From: Bacillus sp. JCM 19034
Lineage (GTDB): Bacteria; Bacillota; Bacilli; Bacillales; Bacillaceae_D
DNA length: 64,000 nt
Direction of reading: 5' to 3'
Assembly: GCF_001310635.1 (NCBI RefSeq)
Contig: NZ_BAXR01000001.1
Location: 124,001 to 188,000 of the forward strand
Shown in pieces: positions 8,370 to 18,536 of this stretch. Position 1 is the stretch's first letter. The number at the start of each line of letters is the position of its first letter. A model generated the notes under the pieces. The model did not search any database and was not told the origin of the DNA. It worked only from the letters and a program-made list of their open reading frames with translations. The position numbers and the translations under genes were made by a program.

Positions 8370-9550
8370 TTGTCGATTAATATGTATAAACGAATTTTTC
8401 TAATAGTATTAGATTCTGTTGGAATTGGTGAAGCACCCGATGCCCATTTATATGGGGATGAAGGAGCTCATACGTTAGGTCATATTGCAGAAAAAATGCG
8501 TGGTTTACATATGCCGAATATGGAAAAGCTTGGTCTAGGTCATCTTGGTGATATCAAAGGAATTAAGAAAGTTACATCACCAATGGCTCATTATGGGCTA
8601 ATGCAAGAAGCATCAAGTGGTAAGGATACGATGACAGGCCATTGGGAGTTAATGGGGTTACATATTAAAGAACCGTTTCGTGTGTTTCCAGAAGGTTTTC
8701 CGGCAAAGCTTGTCGAAAGGTTAGAACGAGCTTGGGGAAGAGAAATGATTGGGAATAAAGTAGCTTCAGGGACAGAGATTATTGCGGAATTAGGGGATGA
8801 ACACGTAAGAACAGGTAAATTAATCGTGTATACGTCTGCTGATTCTGTTTTGCAAATTGCTGCTCATGAAGATGTTGTACCAATTAAGGAGTTATATGAA
8901 ATATGTGAAAAGGCACGCGAAATAACACTTGATCCTGAGTACATGTTGGTAGAATTATTGCTCGGCCATTTACAAGAGAAAATGGCGTTTGGGAGCGTAC
9001 ACCTAACCGTCATGATTATGCACTAAAGCCATTTGAACGGACTGTAATGAATGAGCTCGTGGACTCTAATTATGATTGTATCGCTATAGGGAAAATATCT
9101 GATATTTATGATGGTGAAGGTATTACGAAAGCGGTACGAACCGTTTCAAATGACGATGGGATGGTAAAACTTATTGAGTCCATGAAAGAATCGTTTACCG
9201 GATTATGTTTTGTTAATTTAGTTGATTTTGATGCGAAATACGGACATCGTCGTGATCCAATTGGTTACGGACAAGCATTGGAATCGTATGATCAACAATT
9301 AGCAGACGTAATTGCCCACTTAAAAGAAGATGATTTATTAATGATCACAGCTGATCATGGAAATGACCCTACTCACCACGGAACAGATCATACTCGTGAG
9401 TTCGTTCCATTACTCGTCTATTCGACTAGAGCTAATGAGGGTGCATCATTAGGAACACGAGCAACATTTGCTGATGTTGGGGCTACAATTGCAGATAATT
9501 TTAACGTTACAATGCCAAGGAATGGAACTAGCTTCTTATCATCGTTATAA
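8370..9550 (+). CDS. deoB: Phosphopentomutase (frame broken near 8945)
   Basis: DeoB interconverts (deoxy)ribose 1- and 5-phosphates in nucleoside salvage. It is an alkaline-phosphatase-fold enzyme with [13 protein letters not shown] at the N-terminus, the phosphorylated threonine in [10 protein letters not shown] and a metal site in [17 protein letters not shown]. After YM the frame is lost. One additional G at 8945 restores VGRIIARPF and the rest, giving 393 residues, the normal length. Start is TTG 8370, 7 bases after AAAGGAGGA. It is the first gene of the operon deoB-PNP-PNP-pdp. Confidence 0.92.
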
Positions 9551-9565
9551 AAGGAGGTCTAATGA

Positions 9566-10381
9566 ATGAACAAAGAAAAAGTTGTTGAGACAACTCATTA
9601 TTTACAATCAAAAGTGGAGAAAACTCCTATAATTGGATTAATATTAGGCTCAGGGTTAGGTATGCTTGCTGAAGAAATTGAAGATTCAATTGAGGTTCCT
9701 TACAGTGATATTCCTCATTTTCCTCAATCAACGGTATCTGGCCATGCCGGGAAACTCGTATTTGGTACGTTGCAAAATAAACAGGTTGTAGCGATGCAAG
9801 GTCGTTTTCATCTATATGAAGGGTATTCAGCACAAGAAGTGGCACTACCGGTGCGAGTTATGAAGCAGCTTGGCGTGAAGCAGATCATCGTTACAAATGC
9901 TGCAGGTGGGGTCAATACATCTTTTGAACCAGGTCATTTAATGTTAATAAGAGATCATATTAATTTAATGAATCAAAATCCGCTAATTGGTCCAAATGAT
10001 GAGGAGCTAGGTCCACGGTTTCCTGATATGTCTAATGCTTATTCTAATCGATTACGAGACATTACAAGAACAGAAGCGAAGAAATTAAATGTTGTGTTAC
10101 AAGAAGGTGTCTATGTAGCAAATAGTGGCCCTTCATATGAAACTCCTGCTGAAGTTCGAATGATTCGTGAACTTGGTGGAGATGCTGTGGGAATGTCGAC
10201 TGTCCCTGAGGTGATTGTAGCAAGACATATTGGTCTTGAAGTATTAGGAATCACCTGTATTTCAAACATGGCTGCTGGAATTTTACCACAACCGTTAACT
10301 CATGAAGAAGTGATAGAGACAACAGAAAAAGTGAGAGAAGACTTTTTAGCGTTAGTAAAAGCTATTATTCAATCCATGTGA
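9566..10381 (+). CDS. punA: Purine nucleoside phosphorylase I (6-oxopurine type)
   Basis: This trimeric-type PNP phosphorolyses guanosine and inosine to free base and ribose 1-phosphate, which DeoB then uses. The family signatures are intact: the phosphate-binding LILGSGLG loop, the QGRFHLYEGY segment, and base-pocket residues E192 in GPSYETPAE and N234 in CISNMAAG, the pair that selects 6-oxopurines. It has 271 residues and an AAAGGAGG ribosome-binding site. It starts 15 bases after deoB and is followed 13 bases later by a divergent paralogue. Confidence 0.92.
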   Translation: MNKEKVVETTHYLQSKVEKTPIIGLILGSGLGMLAEEIEDSIEVPYSDIPHFPQSTVSGHAGKLVFGTLQNKQVVAMQGRFHLYEGYSAQEVALPVRVMKQLGVKQIIVTNAAGGVNTSFEPGHLMLIRDHINLMNQNPLIGPNDEELGPRFPDMSNAYSNRLRDITRTEAKKLNVVLQEGVYVANSGPSYETPAEVRMIRELGGDAVGMSTVPEVIVARHIGLEVLGITCISNMAAGILPQPLTHEEVIETTEKVREDFLALVKAIIQSM

Positions 10382-10394
10382 AGGAGTTTGTGTA

Positions 10395-11223
10395 ATGTTA
10401 ACATTTTTAGATGCAATAAATTATTCGGCTAAATTCATTAAATCTAAAACAAAGCATAAGCCAAAAATTGGTCTGATTCTAGGTTCGGGATTAGGTGAAT
10501 TAGCTAATGAAATTGAAGATGCTGTGAAAATACCTTACGGGAAAATTCCTGATTTCCCCATTTCGACGGTTGAGGGACATGCTGGTCAATTAGTGATTGG
10601 TACATTAGAAGGGAAAGAAGTTATTGCCATGCAAGGTCGTTTTCATTACTATGAAGGCTATTCTATGCGGGAATTGACATTTCCGGTTCGAGTTATGAAA
10701 GCGTTAGGTGTAGAGCTATTACTTGTAACTAATGCTTGCGGTGGTATGAATAAAAGCTTTGCACCGGGAGATTTAATGGTTATCACTGACCATTTAAATA
10801 TGACTGGCGATAACCCATTAATCGGGGAAAACTTCGATGAACTGGGTCCACGCTTTCCAGATATGAGCCATGCATATACGCCTGAGCTAGTATCGTTTGT
10901 AGAAGAAACGGCTAATTCATTAAATATTAACATCCAAAAAGGGGTTTATGCTGGGATAACAGGACCTACTTATATGAGTGGAGCAGAACTCATTATGCTG
11001 CGGAAGTTAGGTGGAGATGTTATCGGGATGTCAACTGTCCCCGAGGTGATTGTTGCAAGGCACGCTAGTATTAAAGTGATTGGGATATCATGTATTACTG
11101 ATATGGCAATTGGTGAAGAGATCCAAGGGATTACTCATGAAGAGGTAGTTGAAGTAGCAAATAAGACAAAACCAAAATTTATAAAAATTAGTTCGAGAAC
11201 TGATTGCGAAAGTAGAACTGTAA
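10395..11223 (+). CDS. Second purine nucleoside phosphorylase with altered base-pocket residues (frame broken at 11183-11187)
   Basis: This is a tandem paralogue of the preceding PNP and keeps the phosphate loop and STVPEVIVARH signature. At the two base-recognition positions it differs: GPTYMSGAE has M194 where punA has E192, and CITDMAIG has D236 where punA has N234. Human MTA phosphorylase has comparable residues (FSSRAE and TDYD), and Asn-to-Asp at this site is associated with 6-aminopurine use. I infer adenosine or methylthioadenosine specificity. Removing one A from the A-run at 11183-11187 restores the C-terminus FIKLVRELIAKVEL, 275 residues in all. Confidence 0.85.
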
Positions 11224-11242
11224 AATTGAGGATGTGGCATTC

Positions 11243-12542
11243 ATGCGAATGGTTGATATCATTGCTAAAAAAGGGACGGTAAAGAGCTGACGAAAGAAGA
11301 AATTCGCTTTGCTGTACAGAATTATACGAATGGTCAAATTCCAGATTATCAAATGTCTGCCATGGCCATGGCGATCTATTTTCAAGATATGACAATGGAT
11401 GAGTGTGCAGAGTTAACATTAGCAATGGTTGAGACAGGCGACCAAATTGACCTTTCGAAAATTGATGGTATCAAGGTTGATAAACATTCAACTGGTGGTG
11501 TAGGGGATAAAACAACGATCGCCTTGGGTCCATTAGTGGCAGCCGTTGGTGTACCTGTTGCGAAAATGTCTGGAAGAGGTCTTGGTCATACTGGTGGGAC
11601 AATTGATAAGCTAGAGTCGATTCCAAACTTTACTGTCGAGATGAATCCTACTAATTTTATAACGCAAGTAAATCGTCATAAACTGGCTGTCGTCGGACAG
11701 TCAGGAAATTTAGCACCTGCTGATAAAAAGCTATATGCGTTAAGAGACGTAACTGGTACTGTAAATTCTATTCCGTTAATTGCAAGTTCCATTATGAGTA
11801 AAAAAATAGCTGCAGGTGCTGATTCGATTGTTCTTGATGTAAAAACAGGCAGTGGTGCTTTTATGAAAGAATATGATCAAGCACGCCAATTAGCTGAAGC
11901 GATGGTTCAAATCGGAAATAATTTAGGCAGGAAAACAATGGCAATCATTTCTGATATGAGTCAACCGTTAGGACAAACGGTCGGTAATGCTTTAGAAGTG
12001 AAAGAAGCTATTGACATTCTTAAAGGTTACGGACCAAAAGATTTACATGAACTATGTATGGTACTCGGGAGCCAAATGGTTTATGCAGCTAAGAAAGCAA
12101 GCTCATTAGAGGAAGGAAGAGCAATGCTGGAAGAAGCTATTGAAAACGGCTCAGCCTGAAAACGTTAAAAACCTTTATTGAGGCTCAAAATGGAGACGCT
12201 TCGGTTGTTGACGATCCTGCTAAGTTTCCAGCAGCAGAAAAGGTGATTCCAGTTGTCGCTAGCGATACGGGGTTTATAAAAAAAATAGAAGCTGAGCAAA
12301 TTGGGATGGCAGCTATGCAATTAGGTGCTGGAAGAGCAACGAAAGAATCCGAAATAGACTTAGCTGTTGGTATAGAATTACATAAAAAAATTGGAGACTT
12401 CGCCAATCAAGGAGAACCAATCGCTTCCCTACATGTAAATGGCTCTTTGCAGGATCAAGTGATGAAAAGAGTAAAAGAGGCTTTTGAATTGTCAAAAGAT
12501 AAGGTGTTACCTCCAAAATTGATTTATGATGTGCATATGTAA
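11243..12542 (+). CDS. pdp: Pyrimidine-nucleoside phosphorylase (two frame breaks)
   Basis: Pdp phosphorolyses uridine, thymidine and deoxyuridine and belongs to the thymidine phosphorylase/anthranilate phosphoribosyltransferase-like fold. The signature [17 protein letters not shown] and the phosphate loop [12 protein letters not shown] are present. The frame is broken twice: one A is missing in the run 11267-11272 (after [10 protein letters not shown]) and one C at 12155-12156 (after ENGSA). Repair gives 433 residues, the usual size. GAGGATG precedes the ATG. It is the last gene of the nucleoside operon; in many bacilli the next gene is dacF, here displaced by about 10 kb. Confidence 0.9.
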
Positions 12543-12562
12543 GGGCGGGGAGGGGAATGATT

Positions 12563-12919
12563 ATGTCGTTTCCGATAAAACGTAGGATAGGAACGGTGTT
12601 TATACCTGTTAAAGACATTAAAAGTTCTAGAGATTGGTATTGTCATTTATTAGGATTGTCTCCAACAGATGAAATTTTGTTTGATCATTTATACGTTATT
12701 CCGTTAGAAACTGGAACTAATTTAGTATTAGATTCTAAAATTTATAATGAGGCAAATATAAAAGATATCCCGCTTTTTCATTTTAATACTGATTCTATAA
12801 ATGAAGCATATGACTACGTAAAAGCACAAGGAATTCATTTTGTAACGGAAATAGAAAATGAACAATGGTTTAATATAAAAGATCCAGATGGAAATGTTAT
12901 TATGATATGTGAATGCTAA
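12563..12919 (+). CDS. VOC (glyoxalase/bleomycin-resistance fold) protein
   Basis: This short 118-residue protein has the paired beta-alpha-beta-beta-beta modules of the vicinal oxygen chelate superfamily: FIPVKDIKSSRDWYCHLLGL at the start and FNIKDPDGNVIMICE at the end. Such proteins are metal-dependent lyases, dioxygenases or drug-binding proteins; the substrate is not evident. GGGGAGGGG lies about 10 bases before ATG 12563 and only a few before ATG 12557, so I use the former. It is followed by a strong terminator. Confidence 0.8.
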   Translation: MSFPIKRRIGTVFIPVKDIKSSRDWYCHLLGLSPTDEILFDHLYVIPLETGTNLVLDSKIYNEANIKDIPLFHFNTDSINEAYDYVKAQGIHFVTEIENEQWFNIKDPDGNVIMICEC

Positions 12920-12956
12920 AACGAGTCCGAAAGAATTTCCTTTGGACTCGTTTTTT
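12918..12956 (+). terminator. Intrinsic terminator
   Basis: A perfect stem of 11 pairs (AAAACGAGTCC with GGACTCGTTTT) is followed by a T-run. It closes the VOC gene and possibly the nucleoside operon; the A/T flanks also allow function for the opposing acyl-CoA dehydrogenase gene. Confidence 0.88.
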
Positions 12957-13006
12957 ATTAATTAAGGCATAAAACGCTCACATAAACGTATACGATTGTT
13001 ATGTAA

Positions 13007-14149
13007 TTAATCACTATTAAGCTTTGTAAGAGCAAGCATTTGTATTGTACGGTCGTCCATTGGTGGGTTGTGTAGACCAGCTCGGACATCGCGGTAATAG
13101 CGTTGTAACGGATTAGATGAATATAAGCTGTGTGCCCCAGCTACTCGCATCGCACGGTCGACAATTTTTTGTGCTGCATGGACAACATGATATTTAGCGA
13201 CAGCCAATTCTGGATGTAGTTGCATACGTTGTTGCTTTGAGGCCAAATCCCATTTAGTTGAAATGGCATATAGCAAATGACGAGCTTGCATTAAATCCGC
13301 TTCATTTTCACCAATTTTTGTTTGTACAGCTGGGATATCTTTTATAGGGCCATTTAAACTGTTTGGTGAGTATGTCTTTGCAAAACGGATTGCTTCATTT
13401 TGCGCTGCCTGTGCAATTCCTAAATAGCATGCTGGAATATGCAGTAGCCATCCGGCAGCATCTTTTTTACCGGGGATAAAAGTTTCAACAAAATATTCAT
13501 CTGGAATTTCGACATTTGTTAAGACAAGGTCATGGCTTGCCGTTCCACGCATCCCGAGAGTATCCCATGTTTCATCGATTGAAACACCGTTCATTTCTTG
13601 TTTCACTAGAAAATTACCAACTTCACCTGATTCTGTCGTTGCTGAAACAAGGATATAATCAAGTGCAGGAATCATGGATGTAAAACTCTTGCGACCTGAG
13701 AGCAACCAACCGTTGGGTGTTTTATGTGCCTTAGTTGTCGGTTTCCCCCCACGTGTTGGACTGCCGGTCTCTGGTTCCGTCGCTGCGGCATTTAAAAGTG
13801 CACCGTTTTGTACAATGTCGTTTGCAACTTCTTGCAAAGTTGGTTCAGGCCAGTTCTTATCATGTAATTGTGATGTGATTCCAATATGCCAGCCAATCGC
13901 AAGACTAGTAGAGCCATCTGCAGTGGCAATGATTTCTTGTAATTCCAACCAATCAGTTAATGATAACTCTTTACCACCTAAAGAGCTAGCTAAGCTTAAG
14001 GAAGGATAACCAGCTGCTTTTAATTCATTTATATTTTCAAAAGGGAACGTTCTGTCTTCGTCATGCCTACTTGCTCGTTCCATAAATGGCTTTACGATCA
14101 TTCTCAATTGTTCTTTCCGTTCCTTTTGAGAACAGTTGTGTAATAGCAT
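13007..14149 (-). CDS. Acyl-CoA dehydrogenase family flavoprotein (YdbM-like)
   Basis: This 380-residue protein has the three-part acyl-CoA dehydrogenase layout: an N-terminal helical domain, a central beta-domain (AATEPETGSPTRGG, WLLSGRKSFTSM) that binds FAD, and a C-terminal four-helix domain (AGAHSLYSSNPLQRYYRDVRAG). The RDVRAG segment is typical of the branch that includes B. subtilis YdbM and DszC/SfnB-like monooxygenases, so it could be a dehydrogenase or a flavin monooxygenase. A GAGGAG site precedes the start. No beta-oxidation partner is nearby. Confidence 0.82.
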   Translation of the reverse strand: MLLHNCSQKERKEQLRMIVKPFMERASRHDEDRTFPFENINELKAAGYPSLSLASSLGGKELSLTDWLELQEIIATADGSTSLAIGWHIGITSQLHDKNWPEPTLQEVANDIVQNGALLNAAATEPETGSPTRGGKPTTKAHKTPNGWLLSGRKSFTSMIPALDYILVSATTESGEVGNFLVKQEMNGVSIDETWDTLGMRGTASHDLVLTNVEIPDEYFVETFIPGKKDAAGWLLHIPACYLGIAQAAQNEAIRFAKTYSPNSLNGPIKDIPAVQTKIGENEADLMQARHLLYAISTKWDLASKQQRMQLHPELAVAKYHVVHAAQKIVDRAMRVAGAHSLYSSNPLQRYYRDVRAGLHNPPMDDRTIQMLALTKLNSD

Positions 14150-14217
14150 TTTTTCAACTCCTCGTTTGCTTTTTCTTATCTTATCATAACCAGGAGTTAT
14201 TCTTGAAGGAAATTGAT

Positions 14218-15399
14218 TTAAGTGAAATAAGCAATCTCCTCTTTTGGCCGAATAAAGGCTTCTGATGCAAAAGCTGCCATACCAAGTGCAGTTGAATGAG
14301 TAGCCAACGAAGAAAAATGTATCGTTAAATTATCTTGTTGAAATTGATAACGATTTTGATTCGTAACTTCCTCTATTGGCTCTTGGAGATAGCTCTGCAA
14401 ACTAGCCAGCCGATTACCAATGATAATATCGTTAGGGTTAAAAGTGTTCATAATCGAGTTGATTCCGTAACCTAAATATAGACCGATCTCTCGAATGATT
14501 GATAAAGTCGTCTCGTCATTTTGATTGGCCAATTGAATAAGATCATCTAAATCAAGCTCGTCCTTCTTATATACTTTTTTGGCTTCGGTTAATAATGCTC
14601 TTTCTGAAGCATAGAGCTCCCAACAACCTTTATTCCCACAAATACAATTGCGACCACCAGCTTGTATAGTCGTATGGCCCATTTCACCAGAAAAACCATT
14701 AACTCCACGATACAGTTGATTATTTAGAATGATTCCAACTCCAATCCCAATTCCAGCACTAATATAAATGACATTTTCAGCGTGCTTAGCTGCACCAAAC
14801 ATCTTTTCACCGTAAGCACCGCCGTTGGCTTCATTGTCAATGATGACGGGGAGAGAATAGGTTTGCTCGAGCTCCTTTTTTAATTCTATACTTTTCCATT
14901 TTAAATTAGGTGCATGTACAATGACACCACTATTATTGACAATCCCGGGTACGCCAACTCCAATCCCAACAATTCCATAGCGGCTTTGCGGTGTTTTCTC
15001 TATAAGAAGCTTAATGATAGCATGGAGGTTTTGACAAACGGATGAATAAGCTGTAGATGGTAATTTCATTGTTTGCTCCATAATTATCGTTCCTTTAAGA
15101 TCTGTTAAGACAGCTAAAATACGATTAACTTGCAAATCAATTCCGATGGAGTAGCCAGCCCTTTGATTAAAATGAAGCATGACTGGACGTCTTCCACCGC
15201 TTGATTCACCTGGTCCTGATTCAAATATAAGTTCTTCCTCTAATAGTTCATTAACTAAAGAAGAGACCGTTCCTTTATTTAATCCAGACATTTGCGAAAT
15301 GGTTGCTCTTGAAAGTGGTGTTTCGTCTATAATCGTTTGCAAGACGAGTGATTTATTACTAACTTTCACTAAATGTTGATTCATTGAATGTTTCATCAT
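14218..15399 (-). CDS. xylR: Xylose-responsive ROK-family repressor XylR
   Basis: XylR represses xylose genes until it binds xylose. The 393-residue protein has an N-terminal winged helix (RATISQMSGLNKGTVSSLVNEL), then a ROK sugar-kinase-like domain with the zinc cluster CICGNKGCWE and glycine-rich ATP-type loops. It is divergent from xylA, and a long inverted repeat resembling a xyl operator lies in the 225-base space between them. The GGTGAT segment upstream is a modest ribosome-binding site. Confidence 0.92.
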   Translation of the reverse strand: MMKHSMNQHLVKVSNKSLVLQTIIDETPLSRATISQMSGLNKGTVSSLVNELLEEELIFESGPGESSGGRRPVMLHFNQRAGYSIGIDLQVNRILAVLTDLKGTIIMEQTMKLPSTAYSSVCQNLHAIIKLLIEKTPQSRYGIVGIGVGVPGIVNNSGVIVHAPNLKWKSIELKKELEQTYSLPVIIDNEANGGAYGEKMFGAAKHAENVIYISAGIGIGVGIILNNQLYRGVNGFSGEMGHTTIQAGGRNCICGNKGCWELYASERALLTEAKKVYKKDELDLDDLIQLANQNDETTLSIIREIGLYLGYGINSIMNTFNPNDIIIGNRLASLQSYLQEPIEEVTNQNRYQFQQDNLTIHFSSLATHSTALGMAAFASEAFIRPKEEIAYFT

Positions 15400-15502
15400 T
15401 TTATCACCTTATTTATCAAACCTAATACGTAATTCGTTCGATTTCCTTTCTATTATTGTGACATAAGAGTGAAGGGAGGACAATTTCTATTTTTCTAGTA
15501 TA

Positions 15503-15533
15503 AACTTTGTTTAGCCAATAGACAAACAAAGTT
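15503..15533. promoter_or_regulatory. xyl operator (XylR binding site)
   Basis: A perfect inverted repeat with 10-base arms (AACTTTGTTT ... AAACAAAGTT) and an 11-base centre lies between xylR and xylA. The TTTGTTT/AAACAAA core is that of known Bacillus xylO sites. It could regulate both directions. Confidence 0.85.
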
Positions 15534-15573
15534 CGCTATGCTATGATCAATTTATCAAAATAAATAGTATTAG

Positions 15574-15587
15574 TGAAAGCGTTCGCA
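15574..15587 (+). promoter_or_regulatory. cre site (CcpA) upstream of xylA
   Basis: TGAAAGCGTTCGCA matches the catabolite-responsive element TGWAANCGNTNWCA at all but one base. It lies 38 bases before the xylA start, downstream of the xyl operator, consistent with glucose repression of xylose use. Confidence 0.75.
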
Positions 15588-15624
15588 ATTACTATTTAAA
15601 CTTTATTTTTAGGAGGAATAAACA

Positions 15625-16941
15625 ATGGGTTACTTCGATCATGTTTCAAACATTCAATTTGAAGGTGCACACTCTAAAAATGATTTTGCTTTTAAACATT
15701 ATAATCCTGATGAATTGATTCAAGGGAAGAGAATGGAAGATTTATTACGATTTTCGGTAGCGTATTGGCATACATTTACAGGAGACAGTAGTGATCCGTT
15801 CGGTGCTGGTACAGCGATTCGGCCATGGGATCATTTAAGCGGTATGGATCAAGCCAAGGCACGTGTAGAAGCCGCTTTTGAATTCTTTGAAAAATTAGGT
15901 GTTCCATATTTCTGTTTCCACGATGTTGATGTTGCTCCAGAAGCAGACACGTTAAAAGAAACGAATAAAAATTTAGATGAAATTATTACGATGATTAAAG
16001 ATTACATGAAAACGAGTAAAGTGAAATTGCTTTGGAACACAGCGAATATGTTTACACACCCTCGTTACGTAGGTGGAGCAGCAACTTCAAATAATGCAGA
16101 TGTTGTTGCATATGCTGCGGCAAAAGTGAAGAAAGGGTTAGAAGTGGCAAAAGAGCTAGGTTCAGAGAATTATGTATTTTGGGGTGGACGTGAAGGTTAC
16201 GAGACACTATTGAATACAGATATGAAACTAGAGCTAGATAATTTAGGACGTTTTTTCCATTTAGCAGTTGATTATGCTAAAGAAATTGGATTTGATGGCC
16301 AATTTTTAATTGAGCCGAAGCCAAAAGAACCAACAACTCATCAATATGATTTCGATGTTGCTACAGGTATTGGTTTCTTGAAAACATATGGTCTTGATAA
16401 GCATTTTAAGTTTAATATCGAAGCAAATCATGCGACGCTTGCTGGACATACGTTTGAGCATGAACTTCGTTTAGCACGTGTCAATGGACTTTTAGGTTCA
16501 GTTGATGCCAATCAAGGAGACACATTGCTTGGCTGGGATACAGATGAATTTCCGACAGACCTTTATTCAACTACATTAGCAATGTATGAAATTTTGAAAA
16601 ATGATGGTTTAGGTTCTGGTGGATTAAACTTTGATGCAAAAGTAAGACGTGGATCAATTGATACAGAGGATTTATTCTACTCACATATCGCGGGGATGGA
16701 TGCATTCGCAATTGGTGCTAAAGTGGCAAATCAATTAATTAAAGATCAAGTTTTCGAAACGATTTTAGCGGATCGTTATGCATCATTTAATGATGGAATT
16801 GGACGTGATTTTGTTGACGGGAAAGTTGACTTTCATAAACTCGAGGAATATGCACTTGGATTAGAGCCAATCCAAAATCAATCTGGTCGTCAAGAAAAAA
16901 TTAAAGCGATTTTAAATCAATACATTCTAAATGTGAAATAA
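15625..16941 (+). CDS. xylA: Xylose isomerase
   Basis: XylA converts D-xylose to D-xylulose in the cytoplasm with divalent metals. The 438-residue length fits class II isomerases. Visible signatures are the catalytic histidine in [11 protein letters not shown], the metal ligands in [18 protein letters not shown] and [18 protein letters not shown], and [18 protein letters not shown] lies 7 bases before the ATG. It heads a xylA-xylB-oxidoreductase run behind a xyl operator and a cre. Xylose released by the GH10 and GH8 enzymes further downstream would feed in here. Confidence 0.96.
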   Translation: MGYFDHVSNIQFEGAHSKNDFAFKHYNPDELIQGKRMEDLLRFSVAYWHTFTGDSSDPFGAGTAIRPWDHLSGMDQAKARVEAAFEFFEKLGVPYFCFHDVDVAPEADTLKETNKNLDEIITMIKDYMKTSKVKLLWNTANMFTHPRYVGGAATSNNADVVAYAAAKVKKGLEVAKELGSENYVFWGGREGYETLLNTDMKLELDNLGRFFHLAVDYAKEIGFDGQFLIEPKPKEPTTHQYDFDVATGIGFLKTYGLDKHFKFNIEANHATLAGHTFEHELRLARVNGLLGSVDANQGDTLLGWDTDEFPTDLYSTTLAMYEILKNDGLGSGGLNFDAKVRRGSIDTEDLFYSHIAGMDAFAIGAKVANQLIKDQVFETILADRYASFNDGIGRDFVDGKVDFHKLEEYALGLEPIQNQSGRQEKIKAILNQYILNVK

Positions 16942-16955
16942 TTACAGATAAAGGG

Positions 16956-16980
16956 GGCTGTCCAATTGGACAGCCTTTTA
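16956..16980 (+). terminator. Perfect palindromic hairpin between xylA and xylB
   Basis: GGCTGTCC-AATT-GGACAGCC is followed by TTTTA in the 75-base gap between xylA and xylB. It could be a partial terminator or a processing site that lowers xylB relative to xylA. Confidence 0.65.
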
Positions 16981-17016
16981 AAAAGAAAGACGCTTAATAA
17001 ACAAGGAGGTATTTTG

Positions 17017-18516
17017 ATGAGCTACGTAATTGGTGTTGATTTAGGTACAAGTGCAGTAAAGGTTTTATTAATGAATCGGCTAGGTAGTGTAGTGGCACAA
17101 TATTCCGAATCATACCCACTTATACAAAAGAAATCGGGATATAGTGAGCAAGATCCAGAACAATGGGTTAAAAAAACATTGAATGTATTAAAACAGCTAG
17201 TGCAGCAAAATCGAGAAGAAGCAGCTAAAGTGGAAGGGATAAGTTTTTCAGGTCAAATGCATGGACTTGTGTTGTTAAATGAAGAAAATGAAGTCATTCG
17301 CCCAGCTATATTATGGAATGATACTCGCACAACGAAACAATGCCATGATATTTATGATGTAGTTGGAAAAGAGCGAGTATTGGCGATTACGAAAAATCCA
17401 GCCCTAGAAGGTTTCACATTGCCTAAGCTCTTATGGGTAAAAGAAAATGAACCAGAACATTTAGCAGAAACATCCGTTTTTCTCTTACCGAAGGATTATT
17501 TACGATATCGTTTAACAAATCAGTTACACAGTGAGTATTCAGATGCGGCTGGCACGTTACTGTTAGACATTCAGAAAAAAGAATGGAGTAAAGAAATAGC
17601 TGATAAGCTAGGGATTGATGTAGCGATTTGCCCGCCATTAGTTGAATCACATGCTTATGTCGGGACGATTACAGAACAGGTTGCTTATGATACAGGGTTA
17701 CCGGAATCTACGAAGGTGTTTGCTGGTGGAGCGGATAATGCATGTGGTGCTATTGGTTCAGGTATATTATCTGAAGGTAAAACGATGTGCAGCATCGGAA
17801 CGTCTGGTGTTGTTCTTTCATTTGAAGAAAATGGTGAGAAGGAATTTGAAGGTAAGGTTCATTATTTTAACCATGGTCAAGAAAATGCTTACTACACAAT
17901 GGGTGTAACATTAACAGCGGGACACAGCTTAAGCTGGTTCAAGGATACTTTTGCTGCAAATGAACCATTTGAGCAATTAACAGCTGGTATTGATAAAGTG
18001 CCTCCTGGTGCAAATGGACTTCTTTTCACTCCTTATTTAGGTGGTGAGCGGACCCCTCATGCCGACTCTAGTATACGTGCTAGCTTTATTGGGATCGATG
18101 CTTCTCATAAACGTGTAGACTTTGTTCGAGCTGTATTGGAAGGGATAACGTTCTCGCTTAATGAATCGATCGACATTTTCCGGGAAGCAGGGAAGAAGAT
18201 TGATACAGTTTTATCGATCGGAGGAGGGGCAAAAAATGAGGAATGGCTGCAAATGCAAGCAGATATTTTTAATGCAAAAGTAGAACGTCTAGAAACTGAG
18301 CAAGGTCCAGGAGTTGGTGCAGCCATGCTTGCAGCTTTTGGTTGTGGTTGGTATGATAGACTTGCTAATATAGCAGATGAATGGCTTAAAGTGAAAAAAA
18401 CATACGAACCAGATCCGGATCGTGCGGAAGCATATAAGCAGTTGTTCTCTTTATATAAGGATGTATATAAACAAACAAAATCTTTAAACGAACAACTGGT
18501 AAGCTTCCGTAAATAA
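17017..18516 (+). CDS. xylB: Xylulokinase
   Basis: XylB phosphorylates D-xylulose to xylulose 5-phosphate for the pentose phosphate pathway. The 499-residue FGGY-family kinase begins MSYVIGVDLGTSAVKV (ATP/phosphate 1 loop), has SFSGQMHGLVLL (sugar binding), GGADNACGAIGSG, YLGGERTPHAD and the C-terminal SIGGGAKNEEWLQMQADIF adenosine motif. AAGGAGG places the start at ATG 17017; an earlier in-frame ATG lies in the intergenic hairpin region. Confidence 0.95.
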   Translation: MSYVIGVDLGTSAVKVLLMNRLGSVVAQYSESYPLIQKKSGYSEQDPEQWVKKTLNVLKQLVQQNREEAAKVEGISFSGQMHGLVLLNEENEVIRPAILWNDTRTTKQCHDIYDVVGKERVLAITKNPALEGFTLPKLLWVKENEPEHLAETSVFLLPKDYLRYRLTNQLHSEYSDAAGTLLLDIQKKEWSKEIADKLGIDVAICPPLVESHAYVGTITEQVAYDTGLPESTKVFAGGADNACGAIGSGILSEGKTMCSIGTSGVVLSFEENGEKEFEGKVHYFNHGQENAYYTMGVTLTAGHSLSWFKDTFAANEPFEQLTAGIDKVPPGANGLLFTPYLGGERTPHADSSIRASFIGIDASHKRVDFVRAVLEGITFSLNESIDIFREAGKKIDTVLSIGGGAKNEEWLQMQADIFNAKVERLETEQGPGVGAAMLAAFGCGWYDRLANIADEWLKVKKTYEPDPDRAEAYKQLFSLYKDVYKQTKSLNEQLVSFRK

Positions 18517-18536
18517 AAAATGAGGGAGGAACTTTC

